From assembly GCF_029543155.1 (NCBI RefSeq), contig NZ_JARQXA010000001.1, positions 558,001 through 622,000 on the forward strand: a stretch of DNA of 64,000 nt. The letters are read 5' to 3'. This DNA comes from Sphingomonas sp. HITSZ_GF (lineage in GTDB: Bacteria; Pseudomonadota; Alphaproteobacteria; Sphingomonadales; Sphingomonadaceae). This document shows, in pieces, positions 25,526 to 34,990 of the stretch; position 1 is the first letter of the stretch, and each line of letters starts with the position of its first letter. The notes below the pieces were generated by a model, which was not told the origin of the DNA, made no database searches, and saw only the letters and a program-made list of their open reading frames with translations. A program made the position numbers and the translations under genes.

Positions 25526-26034
25526 TATCGCTGCTTCTTACCCCGATCGAGCCAGGCACAGAAGCGCGCGATAACGGGAAACAGCGCGGCGGAGACGCAG
25601 ATCTGGATCAGCAGCGCGGTGTCGACATGCGCGATAAAGGGCGAGGCGATCAGCCGCCCGGCCGCCAGCACGAAGGCGATGGCGCCGCTGGCGATCAGCC
25701 AGTCCTGCCAGAAATCGCGCCACACCAGCCGCGTGTCGAGAATGTCGATCATCAGGATCGTCGCCGACCAGAGCAGCATCGCGCTGCCCAGCGGCTGCCC
25801 GCTCAGCATGTCGTCGAAGAAGCCGAGCGGCACCGGCATCCACACCTTCATCGCATCGCCGCGCACCAGCCGCCAGGCGAGCAGCAGCATCAGCCCGAAG
25901 GGCGGCAGGAAGGGGACGGTGGCGACGATGGGCAGCAGCGTCATCATCGAGCCGAGCATCACCGATACCGGCGCCAGCCACAGGCTGCGCGGCATCTTCT
26001 CGCGGCGCCCGAGCGGGATGAAGTCGGTCGCCAC
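25525..26034 (-). CDS. mreD: Rod shape-determining protein MreD
   Basis: Small polytopic membrane protein of 169 residues placed between mreC and mrdA, as usual. Segments include LPPFGLMLLLAWRL and PLGFFDDMLSGQPLGSA, the latter being the conserved GxxxDxxxGxP region of MreD. It starts with GTG directly after the mreC stop (TAG-GTG), and its stop overlaps the mrdA start by one base. Confidence 0.93.
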   Translation of the reverse strand: MATDFIPLGRREKMPRSLWLAPVSVMLGSMMTLLPIVATVPFLPPFGLMLLLAWRLVRGDAMKVWMPVPLGFFDDMLSGQPLGSAMLLWSATILMIDILDTRLVWRDFWQDWLIASGAIAFVLAAGRLIASPFIAHVDTALLIQICVSAALFPVIARFCAWLDRGKKQR

Positions 26035-26940
26035 CTACTTCTTCTCGGCCTTGGGCTTGCTGCTGGGCGAAGGGGTAGGGGTCGGCGTGGGCGTCGGCTC
26101 GGGCAGGAAGGTCGCCTGCACCAGCGCGAAGTCGAGCGCGTCGGGATTGGCCGAAGGCTGGCCAACCGCGATGTCGCGCGAGGTGCGGATGACGCGCGCC
26201 ACGGGGATGTTCGGCGGGAAGATGCCGCCGGTGCCCGAAGTGACGAAGGTGTCGCCGGGCTGGAAGATCATCGTCGCCACGCTGGCCGACCGGATGTCGA
26301 GCAGTCCGTCGCCGCGCCCCGTGGCGATCGCGGGCAGGCCGTCGCGCGTGCGGCGCACCGGCACGATGCTCTCCGAATCGACGATCAGCAGCACGCGTGC
26401 GGTGTTGGGGCTGGTCTCCACCACCTGGCCGATCAGCCCGTCGGGCTGGCGCACCGGCTGGCCGGCCTTCACGCCCTGCCAGTTGCCGGCGTTGAGCGTG
26501 GCATAGCGGCGCGTGCTGGTCATCGAGCTCGCCACCAGCCGCGCTACAACGATCGCATCGGTGGAGACGTCGCGCAGCTTCAGCATGTCGCGCAGGTGCC
26601 GGTTCTCCTGGTTCAGCGTGCGCGCACGCTCCACCAGCAGCTCGTTATCCGCGATCTGCTTCTTCAGCCGGGCATTCTCGCCGCGCACGTTCCAGTAGCT
26701 GGAAACGCCCCCGGGCACCCCGGCGACGCTGGTGCGCACCCAGGTGAGCCCGCTGGCGACGGGCGTGGTGATCTCCGAAAAGAAGCCGCGCACCGCGCCA
26801 AAGGCCGGCGGGTTGAAGATCGAGAGCAGCAAGAGGCCAGCCGCGATCAGCATGCCGCCGACCACGCCCACGTAACCGAGGAACAGCCCGTATTGCGCCC
26901 GCCGTGAAAAGCCCGGGCGCCGGTTGCGTGGCGGCGCCAT
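26035..26940 (-). CDS. mreC: Rod shape-determining protein MreC
   Basis: It has one N-terminal membrane helix, a coiled coil (NARLKKQIADNELLVERART), then beta-domain motifs such as ISSP-region equivalents GQPVRQPDGLIGQVVET and DGLPAIATGRGDG. The periplasmic domain bridges MreB-RodZ and PBP2. The C-terminal tail is a Pro-Thr repeat ending in lysines, which is a low-complexity extension. It lies 15 bp after mreB. Confidence 0.95.
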   Translation of the reverse strand: MAPPRNRRPGFSRRAQYGLFLGYVGVVGGMLIAAGLLLLSIFNPPAFGAVRGFFSEITTPVASGLTWVRTSVAGVPGGVSSYWNVRGENARLKKQIADNELLVERARTLNQENRHLRDMLKLRDVSTDAIVVARLVASSMTSTRRYATLNAGNWQGVKAGQPVRQPDGLIGQVVETSPNTARVLLIVDSESIVPVRRTRDGLPAIATGRGDGLLDIRSASVATMIFQPGDTFVTSGTGGIFPPNIPVARVIRTSRDIAVGQPSANPDALDFALVQATFLPEPTPTPTPTPSPSSKPKAEKK

Positions 26941-26955
26941 GCCCCTTTGCTCCGA

Positions 26956-27996
<1,041 letters not shown>

Positions 27997-28145
27997 TTAT
28001 CTTCCGTCCTGCCGTGCGGGCGCCCGCCGCCGGCTTTGCGTACAAAAACTTACTCCGGAACCCTTCCGGGACGGACTGTAAAATCCGGCCTGGTGCGATG
28101 CGGTTGGGGTCGCGGGATGCCGCCGCTTGGGCTAGAGCAACGACC

Positions 28146-29963
28146 ATGTCAATACGCCGTCTCCCCGAACATCTTGTCAACCGAATTGCAGCGGGAGAAG
28201 TGGTCGAACGCCCCGCCAGCGCGCTGAAAGAACTGGTCGAAAACGCGATCGACGCAGGAGCCACCCGGATCGCCGTGAAACTGGCGGGCGGCGGCACCGA
28301 TCTGATCGAGGTGACCGACGACGGATGCGGCATGTCGCCGCCCGAAATGGCGCTCGCGCTGGAGCGGCACGCCACCTCCAAGCTGCCCGATGACGAGATC
28401 GACCAGGTCACTACCCTGGGCTTTCGCGGCGAGGCCTTGCCCTCGATCGCCAGCGTCGCGCGGATGACGCTCGAAAGCCGGGTGCGCGGGCAGGAGGGGT
28501 GGAGCCGAATCGTCGACAATGGCGCGCTGGTTTCCGAAGGCCCCGCCGCGCTGCCGCCGGGCACCCGCGTGCGAGTCGAGCAGCTGTTCGGCCGCGTGCC
28601 CGCGCGCCGCAAGTTCCTGCGTTCGCCGCGCGCCGAATATGCCGCCAGCCTCGACGTGATGAAACGCCTGGCGATGGCCCGGCCCGACATCGCCTTCTCG
28701 GTCGAGCATGACGGGCGCAAGGCGCTCTACGTCCAGGGCAACGAGACCGGTCCCGAGCGCGTCGCCGGCCTCACCGATCGCGCGCTCGCCGAGAACAGCG
28801 TCGCGGTCGATTTCGAGCGGGAAGGGATCACGCTCGGCGGCGTCGCCGGCCTGCCGACCTTCAATCGCGGCGTCGCCGACCACCAATATCTGTTCGTCAA
28901 CGGACGCCCGGTGAAGGACCGCCTGCTGATCGGTGCCTTGCGCGGCGCCTATGCCGAGATGCTGGCGCGCGATCGTCACCCGGTGGTCGCGCTGTTCCTC
29001 GACGTTCCGGCCGACCAGGTCGACGTCAACGTCCACCCTGCCAAGACCGAGGTGCGCTTCCGCGATCCCGCGCTGATCCGCGGCATGATCGTCTCGGGCC
29101 TGCGTCGCGCGCTCGACGAGGCAGGCCACCGCAGCGTCCAGCGCCCGAGCGAGGCGGCGCTGGGGATGTGGAAATCTGAAAGCCCCTCCCCTTCAGGGGA
29201 GGGGTTGGGGTGGGGCCTGGCCGCGGGCGCCAACCTCTTCGAGAATTCCCCCACCCCAAACCCCTCCCCTGAAGGGGAGGGGCTTAGATACGGCTATGTC
29301 TCCGATCGCCGTCCGAGCTTCTCGGCTCCGCCGCCGCTCGCCCGCGCCGAGCCGGCGATCCAGCCCGTCCCGCAAAGCATCCAGCACCCGCTCGGCGTCG
29401 CCCGCGGCCAGGTCGCCAAGACCTATATCGTGGCCGAGGCCGAGGACGGGCTGGTGCTGGTCGACCAGCACGCCGCGCACGAGCGTCTCGTCCTCGAGCG
29501 GATGCGCCGCGCGATGTCGGAGGGCGGCGTCGCCTCGCAGGGCCTGCTCGTCCCCGAAGTCGTCGAGCTCGACGAGCCCGGCTGCGACCGGCTCGAGGCC
29601 CGCGCCGCCGAGCTTTCCGAATTCGGCCTCGATATCGAGCGCTTCGGCCCGCACGCGGTGCTGGTCCGCGCCGTTCCGGCCGCGCTCGGCAAGGGCGATG
29701 TCCACGCGCTCGTCACCGATCTCGCCGACGAGCTTGCCAGCTTCGACGAAGCGCTCAGCCTCAAGGAAAAGCTCGACCATGTCGCCGCGACCATGGCCTG
29801 CCACGGCTCGGTCCGCGCGGGCAGGGTGCTCTCGGTCGCCGAGATGAACGCGCTGCTCCGCGAGATGGAAGTCACGCCCCACTCGGGCCAGTGCAACCAT
29901 GGCCGCCCGACCTGGGTGAAGCTGGCGCATGGCGATATCGAGAAGCTGTTCGGGAGGAAATAG
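28146..29963 (+). CDS. mutL: DNA mismatch repair protein MutL (endonuclease type)
   Basis: The GHKL ATPase N-terminus shows IAAGEVVERPASALKELVEN, DDGCGM and GFRGEAL. The C-terminus has the endonuclease motif DQHAAHERLVLE (DQHAx2Ex4E), ACHGSVRAG and QCNHGRP, so it should nick DNA, as in bacteria without MutH. The linker contains an in-frame palindromic insertion at 29180-29284. ATG 28146 begins MSIRRLPEHLVNRIAAGE as in homologues; the longer open frame upstream is not used. Divergent from mreB. Confidence 0.97.
   Translation: MSIRRLPEHLVNRIAAGEVVERPASALKELVENAIDAGATRIAVKLAGGGTDLIEVTDDGCGMSPPEMALALERHATSKLPDDEIDQVTTLGFRGEALPSIASVARMTLESRVRGQEGWSRIVDNGALVSEGPAALPPGTRVRVEQLFGRVPARRKFLRSPRAEYAASLDVMKRLAMARPDIAFSVEHDGRKALYVQGNETGPERVAGLTDRALAENSVAVDFEREGITLGGVAGLPTFNRGVADHQYLFVNGRPVKDRLLIGALRGAYAEMLARDRHPVVALFLDVPADQVDVNVHPAKTEVRFRDPALIRGMIVSGLRRALDEAGHRSVQRPSEAALGMWKSESPSPSGEGLGWGLAAGANLFENSPTPNPSPEGEGLRYGYVSDRRPSFSAPPPLARAEPAIQPVPQSIQHPLGVARGQVAKTYIVAEAEDGLVLVDQHAAHERLVLERMRRAMSEGGVASQGLLVPEVVELDEPGCDRLEARAAELSEFGLDIERFGPHAVLVRAVPAALGKGDVHALVTDLADELASFDEALSLKEKLDHVAATMACHGSVRAGRVLSVAEMNALLREMEVTPHSGQCNHGRPTWVKLAHGDIEKLFGRK
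29180..29284. repeat. REP-like inverted repeat inserted inside mutL
   Basis: The left arm begins AAGCCCCTCCCCTTCAGGGG at 29180 and runs to about 29215; the right arm at about 29248-29284 is its near-perfect reverse complement with one extra A. Each arm itself contains a small palindrome (CCCCTCCCCTTCAGGGGAGGGG type). Both arms read in frame, giving SPSPSGEGLGWG and NSPTPNPSPEGEGL in the disordered linker between the ATPase and endonuclease domains. Confidence 0.88.
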
Positions 29964-29969
29964 CCCGTT

Positions 29970-31238
29970 TCAGTCCGATCGCGAGGCCTCGCGCCGGTCG
30001 CCGTCGATCCATTCGATTGTCAGTGCGGAGCCACGGCCGTTCGTGCCGCGAAGAAAGGTGTAGCGAGTCGTCGGATCGCCGGCTGGATAGAAGCGATCCG
30101 CGCCTAACCAGCCCAGCGGCGTCTCGGTGCCCGTGGCGCCGATCAGATATAGTGTGCCTGCTCGGGCGATGAAACGATAGGTGCCATAAAGCCCCGCCAA
30201 GGCGGCAATGGTGTCCGGCGCGGGGCCGCTGGGTGCGCGCAGGGTTTCAAGCACGCGCGCCGCTTCGATCTTCTCCGCTGCCGGAAGTCGCGGCATGGCG
30301 TCCTCCAATGCCCGGCGCTGTGCGATGGCGAGCGTATCGGCATCCTCGACCTGCGTGTCCGGCTGAACGCCAACGCCTTCCCAGTTTGCATTGGTAATCG
30401 GATTGATTGGGGTGGCGTTGGAAATGAACACACTGAAGCCGCCCTTGAGCGCTACTGCGTCGCCCGGATTGGCTCCGCCGGCGCTGGGCTGGCCGATCAC
30501 GATCGCGCGCTTCGCCGCCTGGAGTGTGTAGGCAAAGCTCTCCGCGGCCGATCCGGTCCGTCGGCTGGTGAGGATATAGACCGGCATCTGCAGCGCCTCT
30601 CCGGTGAAGGGGCGGGGCGGGCGCTCGCTCTGAGTCTGCCCGCGCGCATGGAAGACATTGTACACGTCCCGATCCGGCCCGATCAGCGCGCTCACCAGAT
30701 AACCGACCATGCCGGGGTCGCCGCCATTGTTCCGCCGCAGGTCCACGATCAGCGCATCCGCCTTGCTGACCAGCCCAAGCGCGTTGCCCGCGGCCAGGGT
30801 CGCTGGCCATTTCGCATTGCCAAAGTCGATGGCAGCGAACAGTCGCAGGTCAATATAGGCGATATTGCCGGGAAGGATTTCGACCCGACGAAAGCCGTAG
30901 CCCGCGCGACGCTCCTGTTCCTCGGGCCCGTAGAAGGGCTCCCCTGGCCGGGAGCCTGCGTCATCGGCATCGGGACGCCAATGCACCGCGAAATGCCGAT
31001 CGATCGCGCCAAGGCCGGCGGTCAGCCTGGCCGCGAGCTGTGGTGGCGTAAGCTTGTCGAACCGTCCGGCTCGTGCATCGGCCCGCAGGCGCGTCGCAAT
31101 TTTGGCGGCGGCTGCAGGATCGAAATAGTGTTCCTCGATCGCATGGGCCACGGCTTCCACCGTTGCGCGAGGCGCGGTCGCCTGGGCCATTGCGGGAGGC
31201 GAGGCGGCGAGAGACATCGCGAAGAGGAAGTGGCGCAT
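29970..31238 (-). CDS. Secreted S41-family peptidase
   Basis: A signal peptide (MRHFLFAMSLAASPPAMAQA) is followed by a tail-specific protease fold: NIAYIDLRLFAAIDFG, ALIVDLRRNNGGDPGMV and the nucleophile region TSRRTGSAAESFAYTLQ, with a lysine shortly after. No PDZ domain is apparent, so it is nearer the IRBP/tricorn-core type than CtpA. The C-terminal 100 residues form a small beta domain. It is convergent with mutL, 6 bp apart, and probably acts in the periplasm; the substrate is unknown. Confidence 0.88.
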   Translation of the reverse strand: MRHFLFAMSLAASPPAMAQATAPRATVEAVAHAIEEHYFDPAAAAKIATRLRADARAGRFDKLTPPQLAARLTAGLGAIDRHFAVHWRPDADDAGSRPGEPFYGPEEQERRAGYGFRRVEILPGNIAYIDLRLFAAIDFGNAKWPATLAAGNALGLVSKADALIVDLRRNNGGDPGMVGYLVSALIGPDRDVYNVFHARGQTQSERPPRPFTGEALQMPVYILTSRRTGSAAESFAYTLQAAKRAIVIGQPSAGGANPGDAVALKGGFSVFISNATPINPITNANWEGVGVQPDTQVEDADTLAIAQRRALEDAMPRLPAAEKIEAARVLETLRAPSGPAPDTIAALAGLYGTYRFIARAGTLYLIGATGTETPLGWLGADRFYPAGDPTTRYTFLRGTNGRGSALTIEWIDGDRREASRSD

Positions 31239-31338
31239 GCAGACCCCGAAGTTCGACGTGAGTGACTTATGTCACTAACACGCGTGACGGAGATTTTCGC
31301 GATGAGACCGGATATACACGCGATGAAGCCAGCTTCTT

Positions 31339-31626
31339 CTACCGCCGCACCTTCCCGAAATGCCACGCGCAATATGTCCCGACCACCAGCCAGCCGGCGA
31401 TCACCGGCCACACGCCATGATCCTTGAGCGAATAGCTGAGCAGCGCCGCGATCCCGATCAGCAGGTTCGCCGTGCCCCAGTAGAAGTTCATCAGCGGCGA
31501 GGACGGGCCCACGCCGCGCGGCTGGGAGAAGGGGGTGGGGAAGGACTCGCCGCGCAGGCCCGCGGCAAGGTGCGGGATGGCGTTGCAGAGCAGCGCCCCG
31601 GCAAGGAACAGTACGAGATAGCCCAT
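31339..31626 (-). CDS. Small membrane protein of unknown function
   Basis: The 95 residues contain two or three hydrophobic helices (MGYLVLFLAGALLCNAIPHL, ANLLIGIAALLSY, VWPVIAGWLVVGTYCAWHF) and a basic end. No family was recognised. The coding-like composition and clean start support a real gene. It lies between the S41 peptidase and the CAP-domain genes on the same strand. Confidence 0.65.
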   Translation of the reverse strand: MGYLVLFLAGALLCNAIPHLAAGLRGESFPTPFSQPRGVGPSSPLMNFYWGTANLLIGIAALLSYSLKDHGVWPVIAGWLVVGTYCAWHFGKVRR

Positions 31627-31681
31627 CGCCGCCGATCCTCACCGATAAGTGAGCATCTGGCAATTGCGCATTTCGGCAGGT

Positions 31682-32398
31682 TCAGCGCTTGGTCGTCGCC
31701 GGCATCCGGAAAACCTGGCCGCCGCGCGCCTTGGCCCAGGCCGGCACCACCGGCGAGCCATCGGCGGTGCCACTGAAATCGACGACGCAGATATTGCCGA
31801 AGCGGCGATGCGCGCCGCAGCCGACCCCGGCGAAGCGGAAGTCCGCCTGGAACAGCAGCGCCCGGTGCCCGCGCGAGCGCACCCCGTCGTCGACGATCAG
31901 GCTGCGCACCACCGCGCCGGCATCGCCATTGCCGTACCAGATGCCCTCGCCGACATAGATGTCGCCACCGCGCCGCTTCACGCGGTCGCCGGGCGTGAGG
32001 CCGTCGCGCGAGACATGGCCCGAGCCGCCATAGGCGCCCTGATCGTCGGCATGGTCCTGCGCCGCCAGCATCAGCAGCTCGGCGCGGCTGAGCGCGGGCA
32101 GGGGATCCTGGCGCTCGAGGAAGTCGATCGCCTCGTCCACTGCGTCGAGGCCCTCATTGGTGATCACGCCATTGGGGTCGCCCGGCAGGAACAGCACGCG
32201 GCCGTCGAAATAGCGGCGATAGTCGCGCAAGGTCTCGGCATATTCGCGCGGATGCTGGCGCGCATAGTTGATCTCGGTGAGCACGTCGCGCTCCAGGCGC
32301 GAAATGTCGGTGGCGCGTTCGCCTGCATGCGCGGCGGCGCTCGACAGCAGCATGGCGCACGCGCTCAGCGCGGCGACTAGGCGGCCCTTGGCAATCAC
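31682..32398 (-). CDS. Secreted CAP-domain protein (SCP-like), copy 1
   Basis: A signal peptide ends at AAAHA. The CAP domain shows LTEINYARQHPREYAETL, AAQDHADDQG, GHVSRDGLTPGDR, GEGIWYG and DDGVRSRGHRALL, the last carrying the conserved GHR histidine. It is paralogous to the next gene upstream. Bacterial CAP proteins are extracytoplasmic and mostly uncharacterised. Residues after the CAP core are specific to this copy. Confidence 0.88.
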   Translation of the reverse strand: MIAKGRLVAALSACAMLLSSAAAHAGERATDISRLERDVLTEINYARQHPREYAETLRDYRRYFDGRVLFLPGDPNGVITNEGLDAVDEAIDFLERQDPLPALSRAELLMLAAQDHADDQGAYGGSGHVSRDGLTPGDRVKRRGGDIYVGEGIWYGNGDAGAVVRSLIVDDGVRSRGHRALLFQADFRFAGVGCGAHRRFGNICVVDFSGTADGSPVVPAWAKARGGQVFRMPATTKR

Positions 32399-32526
32399 TG
32401 TTGGAGCTCCCCCCGGAGCCGGTCGGGCCCCGCGCCCGTCCGTGATGTCTCACCGGTAGCGATACTGGCTTAACCGCTTGAGAAGGCAAGCGGATATTCG
32501 GGAGTTAACCTTAGGTCGAGATGCGC

Positions 32527-33129
32527 CTAGGGGCGCCCGTCCGGCTTGCGCCCCAGATCCGCCACGCACATCACCCGATAGTCGCGGTGCGGACCGCAGG
32601 CGACGCCGGCATAGACCATCTCCGCCGCGAACAGCGTCTTGCGGTGGCCGCGCCCGGGCACGGCGTCGTCGACGATCAGCTGGCGCACCACTTCCACGCC
32701 GCTCGGCGGGCCATAGGTGATCACTTCCGCCACATAGTCGCCGCCGCCGCGCCGCTGCACGCGCGTGCGCGGATTGCCGCCGTCTGGCGAGTAATGCCCG
32801 GTCGCGCCGCTCGGTCCCTGGTCCTGCACATGGTCGCGCGCCGCCCTGGCGAGCAGCGCGGCCGGCGCGATCGGCGGCAGCGGCGCCTGGCGCTCGAGGA
32901 ATCGGATCGCCTCGTCCACCGCGCGCGTGCCCTCGCTGGTGCGCAGCCCGTCCGGATTGCCCGGATACCAGACGATCTTCCCCTTGAAGTATTTCCGATA
33001 GTCGCGGAGCCGCTCGGCATAAGCACGCGGCCGGGTGCGGGCGAAGTTGATCTCGGCCAGCACCGCCGCCTCGAGGCCCGATTGGGCCGGGGCGCCCAGC
33101 GCCAGCATCAGGGGCAGGATCGGCAGCAT
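32527..33129 (-). CDS. Secreted CAP-domain protein (SCP-like), copy 2
   Basis: The same plan as copy 1: LAEINFARTRPRAYAERL, RDHVQDQG, GHYSPDGGNPRTR and DDAVPGRGHRKTLF. ATG 33129 is chosen because it directly precedes a short signal peptide (MLPILPLMLALGAPAQ); the frame is open to 33192. It lies 128 bp upstream of copy 1 on the same strand, a tandem duplication that has diverged clearly. GEGIW is replaced by AEVIT, so the putative active-site glutamate region differs between copies. Confidence 0.87.
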   Translation of the reverse strand: MLPILPLMLALGAPAQSGLEAAVLAEINFARTRPRAYAERLRDYRKYFKGKIVWYPGNPDGLRTSEGTRAVDEAIRFLERQAPLPPIAPAALLARAARDHVQDQGPSGATGHYSPDGGNPRTRVQRRGGGDYVAEVITYGPPSGVEVVRQLIVDDAVPGRGHRKTLFAAEMVYAGVACGPHRDYRVMCVADLGRKPDGRP

Positions 33130-33247
33130 CGCCCGCCTATAGACCAGTTCGAGGTGAACGCTTCCCGAACAAAAGATTAACGGGCGCTGCAACCTTGCCC
33201 GGCCAGGCTCGTTTTACCTTCCGAGCGACAGAAAAAGGTTCGGGAAG

Positions 33248-33325
33248 ATGACCAAGGTTCTGCCAGTGGTATTGGCTTTGATCCCGCTAGTCGCGGTGGT
33301 CGGTGCCTGTGTTTCGTGCCCGTAA
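33248..33325 (+). CDS. 25-residue lipoprotein-like peptide
   Basis: A short frame reads MTKVLPVVLALIPLVAVVGA then CVSCP and stops. A lysine near the start, a hydrophobic stretch and a VGAC lipobox-like site resemble entericidin-type micro-lipoproteins. GGGAAG lies immediately before the ATG, which is tight spacing. No homology was checked. It could also be a leader peptide or chance. Confidence 0.4.
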   Translation: MTKVLPVVLALIPLVAVVGACVSCP

Positions 33326-33395
33326 CGCCATGGCGTTACTTGGATAGCGCGAAGCTATACTGAGAATTTCGAATCCCTCGGTGGTCGCGCCAAGG

Positions 33396-33436
33396 AAAAA
33401 GGGCCGCCCCGGTATCCCGGAGCGGCCCTTCTTTTT
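33396..33436. terminator. Bidirectional intrinsic terminator after rplI
   Basis: AAGGGCCGC (33399-33407) pairs with GCGGCCCTT (33422-33430), with a further CCGG/CCGG inside. A-rich sequence on the left and TTTTT on the right give U tracts for both strands. It lies 16 bp past the rplI stop. Confidence 0.9.
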
Positions 33437-33451
33437 ACCTTGTGGCTGCGA

Positions 33452-34063
33452 TCAGCCCTCGGCGGTCTCGCCTTCGTCGGCGGCCGGAGCTTCCTCGCGG
33501 ACCTCGGCGGTCGCGCCCGGCTCGGCGTTGGGATCGTAATCCTCGACGAAGCCGGTCTCTTCCTTCTCGAACATCGCGGCCATCACGTCGACGCCCTGCG
33601 CCTGCATGTCAGCCTCTTCCGGCGAACGTGCAACGTTGACCTTGACGGTCACCGAGACTTCCGGGTGCAGCGCGACGCGCACTTCGTACACGCCGATCGC
33701 CTTGATCGGCTTGTCGAGCACGATCTGCGCCTTGTTGACCTTGTGGCCGTCGGCGACGAGCGCTTCGACCAGGTCACGCACCGCGACCGAACCATAGAGC
33801 TGACCGGTGTTCGAAGCCTGACGGATCAGGGTGACGGACACGTCGTTGAACGTGCCGGCTTCCTTTTCGGCGTCGGTGCGGCGCGAAGCGTTGTCGGCCT
33901 CGATGCGCGCACGGTTGGCCTCGAAGACCTTCTTGTTGGCTTCGTTGGCGCGCAGCGCCTTCTTGCGCGGCAGGAGGAAGTTACGGGCGAAGCCGTCCTT
34001 CACCTTCACCACGTCGCCGATGCCGCCGAGCTTCTCGACGCGCTCAAGCAGAATAACGTCCAT
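33452..34063 (-). CDS. rplI: 50S ribosomal protein bL9
   Basis: MDVILLERVEKLGGIGDVVK and VKDGFARNFLLPRKKA are the L9 N-terminal signature; the C-terminal domain contains GQLYGSVAVRDLVEAL. An acidic tail (about 45 residues rich in Glu/Ala) extends past the usual end, as is common in Sphingomonadales, giving 203 residues. Last gene of rpsF-rpsR-rplI. Confidence 0.98.
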   Translation of the reverse strand: MDVILLERVEKLGGIGDVVKVKDGFARNFLLPRKKALRANEANKKVFEANRARIEADNASRRTDAEKEAGTFNDVSVTLIRQASNTGQLYGSVAVRDLVEALVADGHKVNKAQIVLDKPIKAIGVYEVRVALHPEVSVTVKVNVARSPEEADMQAQGVDVMAAMFEKEETGFVEDYDPNAEPGATAEVREEAPAADEGETAEG

Positions 34064-34075
34064 GGGGTGCGCTCC

Positions 34076-34300
34076 TTACTTAACGATGTAGGGCAGCAGG
34101 CCCAGGTGGCGGGCGCGCTTGATGGCCTGGGCCAGCTCGCGCTGCTTCTTGGCGCTCACCGAAGTGATGCGCGACGGGACGATCTTGCCGCGCTCAGAGA
34201 CGAAGCCCTGCAGCAGACGGACGTCCTTGTAGTCGATCCGGGGAGCGTCCTTCGCGGAGAAGGGGCAGCTCTTGCGGCGACGGAAAAACGGGCGTGCCAT
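34076..34300 (-). CDS. rpsR: 30S ribosomal protein bS18
   Basis: [20 protein letters not shown], then [19 protein letters not shown] and [20 protein letters not shown], is the full S18 signature. The protein of 74 residues has the normal length. It sits between rpsF and rplI with gaps of 13 and 12 bp, the standard operon. Confidence 0.98.
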   Translation of the reverse strand: MARPFFRRRKSCPFSAKDAPRIDYKDVRLLQGFVSERGKIVPSRITSVSAKKQRELAQAIKRARHLGLLPYIVK

Positions 34301-34313
34301 GGTCTATATCTCC

Positions 34314-34700
34314 TTATTCGCCGCCGAAACCGGTGCTGCCGGCCTCGTCGCGGTCGCGACGGCCACGGCGCTCGCGGTCACCCTTGCGCATCATCACGGT
34401 CGGACCCTGCTCCAGCTCATCGACCTTGACGGTCATGTAGCGGATCACGTCTTCGTTGATCTGCGTCTGGCGCTCGAGCTCGGCGACGACACCCGCGGGG
34501 GCATCGATCTCGAGCATCACGTAGTGCGCCTTGCGGTTCTTGGCGATGCGATAGGCGAGCGAACGAAGACCCCAGGTCTCGGTCTTCACGACCTTGCCGT
34601 TGTTGTCCTCGATGATCTTGGTGGCGGCTTCCGCCAGAGCGTCCACCTGCGCCTGTGCCAGATCCTGGCGCGCAAGGAACACGTGCTCGTAAAGAGCCAT
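34314..34700 (-). CDS. rpsF: 30S ribosomal protein bS6
   Basis: [20 protein letters not shown], then [20 protein letters not shown] and [15 protein letters not shown], is the S6 fold. The C-terminal tail is basic then Gly-rich. First gene of the rpsF-rpsR-rplI operon; S6 binds 16S rRNA together with S18. Confidence 0.98.
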   Translation of the reverse strand: MALYEHVFLARQDLAQAQVDALAEAATKIIEDNNGKVVKTETWGLRSLAYRIAKNRKAHYVMLEIDAPAGVVAELERQTQINEDVIRYMTVKVDELEQGPTVMMRKGDRERRGRRDRDEAGSTGFGGE

Positions 34701-34890
34701 GCGTCTTTCTCACTGTTGGCCGATCGCTGACGCCACCCCGTGTGACGCCCCTCCGGCTGTCGTTCCAAATTCATGGTTTCGCGCGGGCGGGAATCGCTTC
34801 TGCTCGAACGAAGGGGCGCCCTTAGCGAAGGTGGCGGAGGAAGGCAACTGCCTTGCGTCGAAGTGCTTGGCGCTGCCGCGCTTAAATAAT

Positions 34891-34976
34891 CGTCGTCCCC
34901 GCGAAGGCGGGGATCCAGGGTGACAGAGCGACGTCCTTCGTGACTCTGGATCCCCGCCTTCGCGGGGATGACGATC
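34891..34976. repeat. REP-like inverted pair (GCGAAGGCGGGG type)
   Basis: CGTCGTCCCCGCGAAGGCGG at 34891 is mirrored by the reverse complement ending CGGGGATGACG near 34973, separated by about 25 bp. Each unit contains its own CCCCGC/GCGGGG stem. It lies between the rpsF promoter region and the downstream end of the next gene. Confidence 0.85.
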
Positions 34977-34990
34977 TAAACTAGCTAAAC

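Noticed and set aside
23702-26506. 934-residue open frame opposite mrdA-mreD-mreC
   Set aside because: Shadow of three confident genes; long only because of GC bias.
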